DNA of 64,000 nucleotides from Phymorhynchus buccinoides (Eukaryota > Mollusca > Gastropoda > Neogastropoda > Raphitomidae). Position 1 is the first letter of the stretch. Each line of letters starts with the position of its first letter. Below the pieces are notes generated by a model. It was given only the letters and a program-made list of their open reading frames with translations. It was not told where the DNA came from and made no database searches. The translations under genes were made by a program, and so were the position numbers. The stretch is from assembly GCA_017654935.2 (NCBI GenBank), contig CM065686.1, positions 32,941,363 through 33,005,362 on the forward strand, in the 5' to 3' direction. This document shows positions 54,701 through 63,794 of this stretch, one piece after another.

Positions 54701-55060
54701 TTAAGCGTCCCCCTCCCTGATGCTGGGTGGAAAAAACAGAATGACATTGGCAGGTCAAAGGACCGCGCCCCCGGATGCAGGGGGATAACTCCCCCCTTCC
54801 GGATGACTAAAGAGTAGCGGCCCTTTGATACTTTCGTTTTTCTATATGCTATGGTATGGGTTCCAATCGGTGATTATATATGCTATTGTTTTGAGTGTTG
54901 GTCAGTATGGTTAGAATAGATTGAGCCACATGAAACTAGACTAGTTTGTGCCTTTTGGAGTGAAGTTCTTCACAGACATAAAAAAAACCAGACAAAGGCG
55001 AACAAAAACAAAAACGTAAGCTCCTAATATTGAACAGCACACAGGTAAACAGGAACCAAC

Positions 55061-55141
55061 CCTTTCCACCAGACGCTGGTAAAGCGCTATCAGATGGAGG
55101 GTGGACATTGTGAACAGCTGCAGCTTGTTGATCACATGGTC
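55061..55141 (-). CDS. MUN-like/DEP gene, 81-nt exon (MHD2-like helix)
   Basis: The acceptor is GTGTTTCAG|GACCAT and the donor GGAAAGG|GTTGGT, phase 0 both sides. The 27 residues include DHVINKLQLFTMSTLHLIAL YQRLVER. The spacing L-x-L-F-x-M-S-T-x-x-L-I-x-x-Y matches the end of the Munc13/BAIAP3 MUN module (L-x-L...S-T-x-x-L/C-I-x-x-Y/F). It joins directly to the DEP exon in phase. Confidence 0.75.
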
Positions 55142-56074
55142 CTGAAACACACAACACTTTTTGTTACAATAACTCATTGTGTATGATGACTTGAGGAAAT
55201 ACTTGACACAGCGAGGAAAACAAGACGCACTGCCAGCCTATCCTATGTTGGATTTTTGTTTCTACGATTTTTCTTATACAGATTTTTATATTCTGCATGA
55301 TTTACTCGTCCGAATTTGATGCTATTAAGTTTTCTGCAAACATTGCTTGACTGACCTGAATTACATTCTGAGGTTCCGCATTGTGACCACCCTACAGACT
55401 GGCCCAAACTGTCCGTAATTGTGAGGTGGTCGCTATACTGAAGACTCAGTAATCAATAAGAAGGAAAGAGACTGAGTAAAACTGTCCAGATTACTGAGGG
55501 GTACGCGATACTGAGGCGCCCGTTAAGCGGGGTTCCACTGTAATATCATGGGTGCCATTGATTCTCTTGCAAACCTGTCACACGTCTTACGTGTTTTCCC
55601 TCAAGCTTTCATTCATTCTTGTACATGTTGGTTATCTGTAATATAATACGCTAAGGCCCGAAGTGTAAAAGAACGTAAAAACTCGGATACCGCGTAAATG
55701 TCAGACTTTTGCTTGTCACACATTTCCAAAAGAACGCGTTGGGACGCGATTCCGCTATGTCTGGTTCAAAATTTTGCTTTTGAAAGTTGATTTTGAAGGC
55801 AAAATGTATGAAATTTCCTTGAAATTTTGTGTCGTCTGCGTCGCCCGAGCTGTGTCGGAAATTGCCGAATCTACCTAGGAAAACATGAAGAATGCCGAAC
55901 CTGTGTTTCGTAACTTCCGCCCTTCTCTGTCTCCCCTTCTCGCTCTCGCACAACGACAACAGTGCTGATAAACTTTGTCACTAAGTCACGCAAAATTTTC
56001 TCAAATCAATACATTGCATCTTTATTCTTTAGTATGTGGTACGGGGAACTGTCTTACATTCACAGACAGCATAA

Positions 56075-56161
56075 TATATCGAGGGGTGCCTGCCAGAACA
56101 GTCTATCTCAAAAGGAATAAAGAACACAGATAGGCAGTTCTGGCATTCACCCCTCGATATG
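56075..56161. repeat. Inverted repeat (foldback)
   Basis: ATATCGAGGGGTGCCTGCCA GAAC is mirrored by GTTCTGGCATTCACCCCTCG ATAT, and TCTATC by GATAGG around a ~30-bp centre. Confidence 0.85.
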
Positions 56162-56249
56162 TTCTATTAATGTAACATTGAATAAATGCTTTTCATTTCA
56201 AAACATTTATTTCTGGACCGGTGCGGAGCACGGGTGTAACTAGTGTATA

Positions 56250-56997
56250 ATGTTGTAACAGAAAGCAGTAGTCACCATGCAATGACAGCTGCTTGTTGGC
56301 TTTACTGTTGTTGTAACAGAAAGAAGTAGTCACCATGCAATGACAGACTGCTTGTTGGCTTTACTGTTGTTGTAACAGAAAGAAGTAGTCACCATGCAAT
56401 GACAGCTGTTTGTTGGCTTTACTGTTGTTGTAACAGAAAGAAGTAGTCACCATGCAATGACAGATGCTTGTTGGCTTTACTGTTGTTGTAACAGAAAGAA
56501 GTAGTCACCATGCAATGACAGAGCATGTTGGCTTTACTGTTGTTGTAACAGAAAGAAGTATCACCATGCAATGACAGCTGTTTGTTGGCTTTACTGTTGT
56601 TGTAACAGAAAGAAGTAGTCACCATGCAATGACAGCTGTTTGTTGGCTTTACTGTTGTTGTAACAGAAAGAAGTAGTCACCATGCAATGACAGCTGTTTG
56701 TTGGCTTTACTGTTGTTGTAACAGAAAGAAGTAGTCACCATGCAATGACAGCTGTTTGTTGGCTTTACTGTTGTTGTAACAGAAAGAAGTAGTCACCATG
56801 CAATGACAGCTGTTTGTTGGCTTTACTGTTGTTGTAACAGAAAGAAGTAGTCACCATGCAATGACAGCTGTTTGTTGGCTTTACTGTTGTTGTAACAGAA
56901 AGAAGTAGTCACCATGCAATGACAGCTGTTTGTTGGCTTTACTGTTGTTGTAACAGAAAGAAGTAGTCACCATGCAATGACAGCCCCTTTACTGTTG
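56250..56997. repeat. 58/59-bp tandem array, about 13 units
   Basis: Each unit has GTTGTAACAGAAAGAAGTAG TCACCATGCAATGACAGCTGTTTGTTGGCTTTACT. The first units vary (CTGCTTG, ACTGCTTG, ATGCTTG, AGCATG) and the last eight are almost identical, suggesting recent expansion at the right side. It lies inside an intron. The spacing is constant and there are no unique spacers, so it is a minisatellite and not a CRISPR-like array. Confidence 0.95.
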
Positions 56998-57099
56998 TAA
57001 AGAGCATTCACTACAAAGGACATTCCCTATTTCTTTATTTCAAAAAAAAAAACAAAAACAAAAAACAAAACAAACCTACAAAAAAAACCAAAAAAAAAA

Positions 57100-57172
57100 A
57101 CCTGTCCAGAATCGAACCTGACATACTTACAAAGTGAGGATATTTACCTCTAAGCCATCATACCATTTCAGC
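57100..57172 (-). mobile_element. tRNA-like (SINE head or tRNA pseudogene)
   Basis: The minus strand reads ATGGCTTAGAGGTAAATATCC (A-box-like), then CTCACTTTGTAAGTATGTC and AGGTTCGATTCTGGAC (B box GGTTCGATTC). The anticodon stem pairs poorly and the acceptor stem is not convincing, so a functional tRNA is unlikely. T-rich sequence follows on the minus strand (A-rich on plus). Confidence 0.5.
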
Positions 57173-57381
57173 TTTTCAGTTGCTAAAACTATATGACAGG
57201 CCACATAAAAAAATCCCCCCAAAAACAACAGAATAAAATTAATTTTGTCAAAGTAAGCATGATAACAGTACTGGGTGTTGTTTTTTTGTTTAACTCAAAG
57301 GTTTGAGATTTGTTGAAATAAAATAAAATTCTATAATAAAAATATTGATACAGAACTAAAAAGGATAATGATGAGGCTTAC

Positions 57382-57447
57382 AGCTTGGGACAGAAGCAGT
57401 TCTCTGGTGATGCCTTTCTCACTGTTGTTCATGAACTTCATCAGATG
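57382..57447 (-). CDS. MUN-like/DEP gene, 66-nt exon
   Basis: The acceptor is AATGTCCAG|CATCTG and the donor CAAGCT|GTAAGC, phase 0 both sides. The 22 residues HLMKFMNNSEKGITRELLLS QA match the MHD2 pattern L-x-x-F...G-x-x-x-E-x-L of Munc13/BAIAP3 proteins (compare an aromatic plus G-rich turn before the next helix). In phase with both neighbours. Confidence 0.7.
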
Positions 57448-57612
57448 CTGGACATTGAAACACACACACACACATGCACACACACACACACACACACGCA
57501 AACACACACAACACAACACATTCACATACAGAATTCACAAAAATGCATAGAAACACATGAATAATTAGACTGTCAACCTATCAATTATTCAATATAACAC
57601 AACAGTTTCATA

Positions 57613-57856
57613 TTAACCCTTTCACCGCCAATGTCGCATTTATGCACCAGAATAGTTTGAACCCATGTCACTAAAAGGCATAAAATCAACGTCTGTAACC
57701 CGAAGACCCTATTTTCTTAACATTTTTAGGTAAGGATAGGCCTAATGTTATACATGTCACAGAGGAATTCCCAATATTGCAGATAAAAATTATCTTTACC
57801 CAGTGAAGCTTAATTGTATTTTTTGGCTGAAAAATGTCTGGCGGTGAAAGGGTTAA
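57613..57856. mobile_element. piggyBac-like MITE (TTAA), copy 2
   Basis: Bounded by TTAA at 57613-57616 and 57853-57856, with ends CCCTTTCACCGCCA and TGGCGGTGAAAGGG exactly as in 4433-4678. Intronic. Confidence 0.88.
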
Positions 57857-58574
57857 AAACAAATGCCATATCTTCTAACCCACACGTTTACCCCTCCTCA
57901 TTAACCGCACTCTAACATTCCCCTACCTTGCTGCAACAGATTTCCCCCTCCCCTTCAACCCTCCTTCCCTTTTCAACCCTCTTCGGAATTCGATAGTTAT
58001 CAATGGGCTGCTCGGGTGGAGTTAAGATCCTTAGCCCTTGATACTAGGTGGCATTCCATTTGAAGGCAGATACCTAGCGATGCCAAACTAACTCTCTCTT
58101 TCTGCCGTCTCGCTCTCTCTCTTGTGAAGCGGCAAAGACAGATTTTGCCTTGTACTTGACCAAGGGAAGAAAAAGTAAAATAATCCAGGAGTGTGATCCC
58201 TCGTTAGACCTCCAGAAAGCCTAATTCGACAGTCTTTCCTCTTTGTGTTGTAAGGAGATCAGAACACTACCAGACAATTCTGGTTACCAATACATGTACC
58301 TAAGTGGTTTTTTTTCTCTTTTTTTTCTTCAGCTCTTACAAGCTGTTGAGAGCTTGTCCGTTCGAGCAGTTTCTACTAACCACCCATTTCTTTTCAATAA
58401 AAGACCCACCACACCGATGTGTGAAACTCAGCGTTTTCACAATGTTTCCCCTCTCTCGCTGGCTAAGAAATCTTCCGAGCAAGAGAGGGAGAATACACAT
58501 CAGTGTGGTGGGTCTTTAAAGCCTGATTCGTGCTTTGAAATATTTTCAATGGCTTCTGGGTCTTATCAGCTCAC
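57857..58574 (-). other. Intron sequence, nothing recognised
   Basis: C/T-rich tracts and short direct repeats. AAAGACCCACCACACCGATG TGTGAAACTC near 58400 is mirrored by ACACATCAGTGTGGTGGGTC TTTAAAG near 58494-58520, making a small foldback of about 125 bp. Confidence 0.55.
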
Positions 58575-58655
58575 CATGAGCGTCTGCAGCAAGAGATGCG
58601 GGGAGAGTCTTCTGCCCTTGTCCATCAACAGCTTGCCTGCCTCCTCCTCTATGTC
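58575..58655 (-). CDS. MUN-like/DEP gene, 81-nt exon
   Basis: The acceptor is TGTACCTCCACAG|GACATA and the donor CTCATG|GTGAGC, phase 0 both sides. DIEEEAGKLLMDKGRRLSPH LLLQTLM continues the helix after LWIYIV of the preceding exon. The pattern D-x-E-E...L-L...P...L-L-x-x-L resembles the Munc13-family MHD2. Confidence 0.7.
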
Positions 58656-59187
58656 CTGTGGAGGTACAGCGCCACACAACTTGAATTCAAACGCAGGGAC
58701 ACACATCAAATGAACACGCATAGTCGCATGAAAAATACACACATGTGGATACTTCTTCTTCTTCTTCTGCGCTCCAGGGCCATAAGGCCAAAATGGGTAC
58801 GTATGTGTCCGTTTTCCAACTTTCACTGGTGTCTCCGCTGCATTCAGCTGACACATTCCGATTTCAGAGGAGCTCAGAGGAGAAAGGAAGGAGAATGGGC
58901 CAAAAAGTCAGAGATATATAGTAGATGACACAAAGCAAGGAAAAAGGCAAAGGGAGAGACTGATTAGAGGAAGCTACAAGCACAGAACTTCCAGAAGGTG
59001 GGGGAACTATTTGTACGGAAGACCCCCCGGTATCCCCACATGGATACAAATCACACAGACATGCCTGGACACAAATCCCATAAATATGCACAGACACAAA
59101 ATCAAATACACATGCACTGTGGTTGTACATATCGTTTTAACATCCATCACCCCAATCATTCCCCATTTCTTTCCCTTTTGCACGCCT

Positions 59188-59460
59188 TAACCCTTATAGT
59201 TGTTAACTCCTTCTCCATGAATCTACTTTCTTTTAACCCTAATAGTTGTTAACTCCTTCTCCATGAATCTACATTCTTTTAACCCTTATAGTTGTTAACT
59301 CCTTCTCCATGAATCTACTTTCTTTTAACCCTTATAGTTGTTAACTCCTTCTCCATGAATCTACTTTCTTTTAACCCTTATAGTTGTTAACTCCTTCTCC
59401 ATGAATCTACTTTCTTTTAACCCTAATAGTTGTTAACTCCTTCTCCATGAATCTACTTTC
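59188..59460. repeat. 46-bp tandem repeat, six units
   Basis: Units of TAACCCTTATAGTTGTTAACTCCTTCTCCATGAATCTACTTTCTTT (minor CTTA/CTAA and ACTT/ACAT variants) at a constant 46-bp spacing. Confidence 0.95.
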
Positions 59461-59887
59461 CTTCTCAAAATATTATCATAATCATCATTATGTTTTTTAT
59501 ATTCCTTGTCAACTAACTTGTTTAGCTGAAAGATGTTAAACTTAAGACAAACAAAAAAAAAGGCAAACATTTATCATGATTTAAAGTTGCCTCCCCGGAA
59601 GTGACGTAGCGAGTGGGATCCACGGCAGCTTAGTGGTATTGGCTGTGTAGACCAAGGGAAGTAATTTAGTCTTTGTAAAGACTATAACTTTTTGGTCTTT
59701 GGTAAATTGGCATTTGCTCCAAATTGGAAGGAATAACTCATTCGTAGTGAAACGGTAACATGATAGAATAGATTCTACATTCTTTCTCAAAATATTATCA
59801 TAATCATTATTATGTTTTTTATATTCCTTGTCAACTAACTTGTTTAGTTGAAAGATGTTAAACTTAAGACAAACAAACAGAAAGGCA
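59461..59887. repeat. Direct repeats flanking a 212-bp unique segment
   Basis: CTCAAAATATTATCATAATCAT...GACAAGTCA-type block through AAGATGTTAAACTTAAGACA AACAAA occurs at 59464-59566 and 59784-59882 with few differences. The outer boundaries also share CTACTTTC/CTACATTC with the 46-bp array, so the array unit and the repeat seem to have been duplicated together. Confidence 0.8.
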
Positions 59888-60382
59888 AGTATGAGCACAC
59901 ATGATTGCATCTGCACATAAATATGTGTTAAAAAAAACCCGGACAAACATACAATTCACGCATGAACACACACACACACATGGGTGCTCCTGGGAAATTT
60001 CAAAACATCCTGCAAGGGGGCGGCCCCGGCGGAGTGCTGGGGCAGCGCACACACACATTTACTGCTGTTTTTTCAACCCTCTAGACTAGTACAAGTGCTA
60101 CATTCCTTTGAATATAGCAAATGCTTTACATAGGCCTTTTTGATTGAACGAGTGTGTGTGTGTGTGCATATGAAAATCGTTGCTTCTCAAATTCTCATAA
60201 TCCAGCGGCGCCAATTCTAGGCAATTTAAAAATCCTGCAATTCAGTACATCCTGCAAGAAGGAACATCCATGCACACACACACATGCACACACACACACA
60301 CACACGCACACACACACATGTGCACACACACAAGCACACACACACACACACAAGCACACATACACACACACACACACATACT

Positions 60383-60413
<31 letters not shown>

Positions 60414-60471
60414 CCTTCATTCCCCCTACAAGCACACACACACACACACAGAATCCAACAGTGCACACTAC

Positions 60472-60657
60472 CTGCACAATATAGATCCACAAAAACTCGA
60501 TGACCCGGCGGAAGCTATGCCTGTACAGCCAGGTGGACAAAGCGTCAAAGTGGGACCGCAGGAAGGTCAACAGAGGTGACAGGCAGGTGGCCAAGGGAAC
60601 CTCAGGAGATTTCAAGGTCAGCAGCAAGGTCAAACCGTCATGCAGGAAAAGATTTAT
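60472..60657 (-). CDS. MUN-like/DEP gene, 186-nt exon (core of MUN/MHD2-like helix)
   Basis: The acceptor is TTTTTTTCTCAG|ATAAAT and the donor GTGCAG|GTAGTG, phase 0 both sides, 62 residues. INLFLHDGLTLLLTLKSPEV, PLATCLSPLLTFLRSHFDAL and STWLYRHSFRRVIEFLWIYI VQ fit the Munc13/BAIAP3 MHD2 start: P-L-(L/M)-x-(F/Y)-L...L...(R/K)-V-(L/I)-x-x-L-W-x-(I/L)-(V/L). The MUN module bridges SNARE proteins in vesicle priming; whether this protein does so is inference. Confidence 0.75.
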
Positions 60658-60763
60658 CTGAGAAAAAAAAAAGAAGAAACCACCCCAAACTTCTGAGAAA
60701 GTTTGTTCCATGCAACTGATGATTTTATTATGCTAGACAGTACCGAGTAATTATATTTCAAAT

Positions 60764-60796
<33 letters not shown>

Positions 60797-61243
60797 ATGT
60801 ATGCATGCATGCATATGTGTGTGCATGTGTAAGTGTTACTGTATGTGTGGTATTGTATATGGATGTACATGGGTCAGTGTGTTCAGTAAGTCATCTCGTC
60901 TTCATATTTTGTGTGAACGCATGAGTGCTTCTGGCTCATTGGCAGTAAAGTGCTGTATAATTGCTCAAATTATCATTATAATAATCACTATTAATTAAAG
61001 CAAACCTCCCCCCAAAAAACCACACAAATAAACAATAACGAAAACAAAATAAAAATATTTTTCATTTTTAATAATTATCTCTCTCTCTCTCTCTGTGTTA
61101 TCATTTCTCCCTCAATTATAAAAAAAAAATCAATATACAAAACTTCACAGCTTCTAATACAAAAACTCCTTTTATCCAATGCTTTGAAGACGAAAATAAA
61201 ACAACTCTCTCCCATTCCCATGCCCTCTTTCTCCATAACTACA

Positions 61244-61556
61244 TGGGTGCAACTCTCCCAAATAAAAAACCTGAAAGGCAGGGTTCCATGGCAGAGCCCC
61301 GTCGGACGATTCAGGGGGGGGCGATTTAAGAGAGAGAGATAACGAGACAGACAGACAGTTAAAATGATAGACAGAGACAGTTTGAGTGTGATAAGCCTTG
61401 TAACCTTTGTAAACTTCCAAGAATTAGAACAACCAAGTTCAAAATGCTCAAAATCGCTTGTGGTCATTTTTTGTTTTTTTTAATTGTTTTTTTATGAATT
61501 CAAACCCCCTGAAAATACTGAAATCAGTGTAAAACTGAAAGAGTAGCACCCATGTT
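61244..61556. mobile_element. Dispersed MITE-like repeat, copy 2
   Basis: GGGTGCAACTCTCCC at the left and GAAAGAGTAGCACCC at the right are inverted. The body matches 41277-41622. Its right end lies 30 bp from the donor of the 61586-61737 exon. Confidence 0.8.
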
Positions 61557-61585
61557 AAACTACCCCCTACATCCATCCCACTGAC

Positions 61586-61737
61586 CCGAAATGCCATCAA
61601 TCTACAGAGGGATGTCCACACGGACATGAGGTGGGTGCCCGTCTGCTCCAGCCACTGTCGCTTCATGCCCCGCCCATCCCCCCCACAGTCAGCGTGTGAC
61701 GGGCTCCAGCTTTTATCAGCGTTGCCAGCTCCTCCGC
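61586..61737 (-). CDS. MUN-like/DEP gene, 152-nt exon
   Basis: Found by phase: the flanking exons could not join directly, and this block has a strong acceptor (GGCTCCCCCTGCAG|GCGGAG) and donor (TTTCGG|GTCAGT). It starts with two bases and ends in phase 0, exactly what is needed. The protein begins (S)GGAGNADKSWSPSHADCGG, a flexible linker, then GMKRQWLEQTGTHLMSVWTS LCRLMAFR, a helix that runs straight into INLFLHDGL of the next exon. The poly-G stretch (seven G) is a place to check for sequencing errors. Confidence 0.65.
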
Positions 61738-61904
61738 CTGCAGGGGGAGCCAGATTGCCAGTTGTCGAAGTTTGTGATCGTGCCGCGTCACTGTCCGCCT
61801 TGTCTGTTCAACACCACAGTACCAGTTTGTTATCTCAAGGGTACGGCGGTGACTTGAAATGAAATGAACAAAGGTTGGTCTTTATCCTCCCTGTTTCCTC
61901 CCAA

Positions 61905-61995
61905 GTCGGGAGTGTGGCTGCCCACGTGGCGGGGTAATCAAAAACGGTCGCGCGCGTAATGTTCTCATCCCCAGCCGGTGCATTTGTACCATAGT
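61905..61995. repeat. Dispersed SINE-like repeat, copy 2
   Basis: Shares GGGAGTGTGGCTGCCCACGT, GGCGGGGTAATCAAAAACGG TC and GGTGCATTTGTACCATAGTG with 36985-37165. Confidence 0.75.
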
Positions 61996-62227
61996 GTTCA
62001 ATTGCTCTGAGTGTTGGTCAGTATGGTTGGAATAGATTGTGACATTTGTGTGGAATGATTCTGGTGAAATTCTACTGTCTAAGTAAATCTGATGAAATCA
62101 TACTAGTTATGTTCACTACATTTGTTGTTCCCTGCACACGAATCTGATGAAATATCTGTAATCTTTTTCCTCAGACATTCTGTTTGCTTCGTTTCTACTA
62201 GAGTACAGTGAGCGAAATAGTATCGCG

Positions 62228-62934
62228 TTTTACGGGACTATAAGGTGCACCTGATTATAAGGCTTACACAAAACAGACAAACCTCTATTTTAAGACTTCC
62301 AAAATGTCCGGAAAAATCGGTCGTAAATTGGAGGGGTCGTATGACGGAGGTTTTCACTGGCAGCCGTAGAAAGAAAAAGTTCAGCACAGTTCATACTCTC
62401 TTCTTCATGCACACATACAATGACATATTAAAACTGGATTTGGGTCTTTCCAACTCCATAGGATTGTGCAATCGATGTATTACAGTTTCACTTCGCCGAC
62501 TTCTTTTAATCACCTCCACTCTCGTCCAAAGTCAGTGGTTTTCTTTTTCAAAGTTAGTGGTTTTCGTGCTTTTCCTACGCTTTCCGCCATCTTTTCTACA
62601 ACAAGGGAAGCGACTCCGCTTTCAGGCCCTTGACCGTGGTTGTTTCCCTTTGCTCGAAGTCTATGCAGACGACAACAACGGTCGTAAAAACCAACAAAAT
62701 GGCGGTCGTAAGTCGCGTTTTAGAGGAAGTCGTTTAAGAGAGGTCGTTTACATAGTAAAATGCATCCGTGCCAACAAATCAGGTCTCAAATGAGAGGTGG
62801 TCGCTTAACAGAGGGTCGTAAAATAGGGGTTTGTCTGTATTATATAGTTCATAAGGCGCAGGTGTCTCAGTCTAGGGGAAAAAAAGTATCGCCTTATAGT
62901 CCGTAAAAGTACTAAAACATGGTAGAGTTATTTT
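62228..62934. mobile_element. CTATAAGG-family MITE, interrupted by another element
   Basis: Left piece TTTTACGGGACTATAAGGTG CACC (from 62228) and right piece GCGCAGGTGTCT...CGCCTTATAGTCCGTAAAAG (to about 62908, with TATGGTA-like ACATGGTA at 62934) are the inverted ends. The 564-bp CAGACAAACC element sits between them. Confidence 0.75.
62274..62837. mobile_element. TIR element (CAGACAAACC ends), short deletion derivative
   Basis: Nearly identical to 48483-48889 plus 49746-49899. The join falls at GCAGACGAC|AACAACGGTC. The right end also carries an extra GAGAGGTCGTTTACATAG. Confidence 0.88.
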
Positions 62935-62959
62935 CAGACAGAAGTATTTCACGTGAATC

Positions 62960-63035
62960 ACGACTCACAGACATCGTCACAATCGCATCGTATTGGGGTC
63001 GAATCGTATGCAGTGTGGCTGGGCCTTAAGAGTCA
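62960..63035. repeat. Degraded relative of the 5082-5234 hairpin MITE
   Basis: TCGTCACAATCGCATCGTAT, GGTCGAATCGTATGCAGTGT GGCTGGGCCTTAAG correspond to the right half of the hairpin element; the left arm is missing. Confidence 0.55.
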
Positions 63036-63094
63036 TAAACTTGCGGGTTGTCTAAACTACAACATTACCTTCTTTTTTGTTGTTGTATAAGGAG

Positions 63095-63644
63095 TACCGT
63101 CATTTTCGGACTATAAGGCGATATTTTTTCTCTCCAATTTCGACCTATGCGCCTAATAAACGAGGGCGCCCTGTTAGTGAACAAAATCGTGAGAAGAGAG
63201 GCAACGACTGCCGTGCTCAGTACAGTCTACTGTGAGTCACAACATCGAAAGTGGTAACGAGTCGCCGATGCGACGAATACTCATGTTAATATGCTTCAAA
63301 ATCCATATTATCATCCGAGATCCCGTCCAACAGACGCTATAACCCCTCATTGAATGTAAAAAGCATTGTTGCAGAGCTTAAAATGCCATAATTCTACCAG
63401 TTTTCCGAAGAAAAGTCCAAACACAAAATCCAGAAGTTGCAAAAACAGAAGTTTCGATTATTTGAGAAGGGAGCCAACTCTCGTTTATGACAGCAGTAAT
63501 GGCGGTCGGTAAGCGTCTACAGGACATGCATGGGCTTCAAACTTCGACTTTCTTTTGCGAGGTCGCCTTTTACTTTACTTTTTCTTGAAAATTGCCCTAT
63601 TTGCCTTATACACAGCAGCGCCTAATGATCAGAAAAATATGGTA
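63095..63644. mobile_element. CTATAAGG-family MITE ending five bases from a splice donor
   Basis: The left end TACCGTCATTTTCGGACTAT AAGGCGATATTTTTT and the right end TTGCCTTATA...GGCGCC-type text to CAGAAAAATATGGTA are inverted. GCGCC occurs in GCAGCGCCTAATGATC. The right end at 63644 directly abuts the sequence CTCAC of the donor (minus strand GTGAG|TACC). Confidence 0.78.
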
Positions 63645-63649
63645 CTCAC

Positions 63650-63779
63650 TGGTAGAAGCAGTAGAAGAGGAAGGAGGGCTCAGACACGCCTGGCAGTGCA
63701 GATGAGCATTCTGTGTCTGTTTCTCACACCACTGCAGGTACTGCTGACACGCCTGAATGTTGTTGATGCGCACGCACAT
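63650..63779 (-). CDS. MUN-like/DEP gene, most upstream exon in the window
   Basis: The acceptor is TTTGACCCTCAG|ATGTGC and the donor TCTACCA|GTGAGT; 130 nt, phase 0 to phase 1. MCVRINNIQACQQYLQWCEK begins the MUN-like part. L/M-C-V-x-(I/L)-N-N-I-x-x-x-x-x-x-L is the signature of the Munc13-family MUN domain. It continues QTQNAHLHCQACLSPPSSST AS. The Met is internal, since the upstream base pattern is an acceptor; the gene continues beyond the right edge. The ten exons from here to 44356 total 3207 nt, 1069 codons including the stop, with every junction in phase. Confidence 0.75.
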
Positions 63780-63794
63780 CTGAGGGTCAAACAA

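Larger units (their letters stand above)
55142..57381 (-). other. Intron of the MUN-like/DEP gene
   Basis: Contains a MITE-like block with GAGGTGGTCGCTATACTGAA G and GCGCCCGTTAAGCGGGGTTC CACTGTA (55340-55545), a foldback (56075-56161), the 58-bp array (56250-56997) and a tRNA-like head (57100-57172). Confidence 0.7.
58656..60471 (-). other. Intron of the MUN-like/DEP gene
   Basis: Holds the inverted dispersed repeat copy (58950-59040), a 46-bp minisatellite (59188-59460), duplicated retroposon-like segments (59461-59568 and 59781-59887), the GC-rich repeat copy 2 (59980-60050) and (CA)n runs near 60270-60450. No exon. Confidence 0.7.

Noticed and set aside
56250..56997. Regularly spaced repeats reminiscent of a CRISPR array
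   Set aside because: The whole 58-bp unit is repeated with no unique spacers, in an intron of a eukaryotic gene: a minisatellite.
57100..57172. Functional tRNA gene
   Set aside because: A- and B-box-like text is present, but the anticodon stem has mismatches and no acceptor stem can be paired. Listed as SINE or pseudogene.
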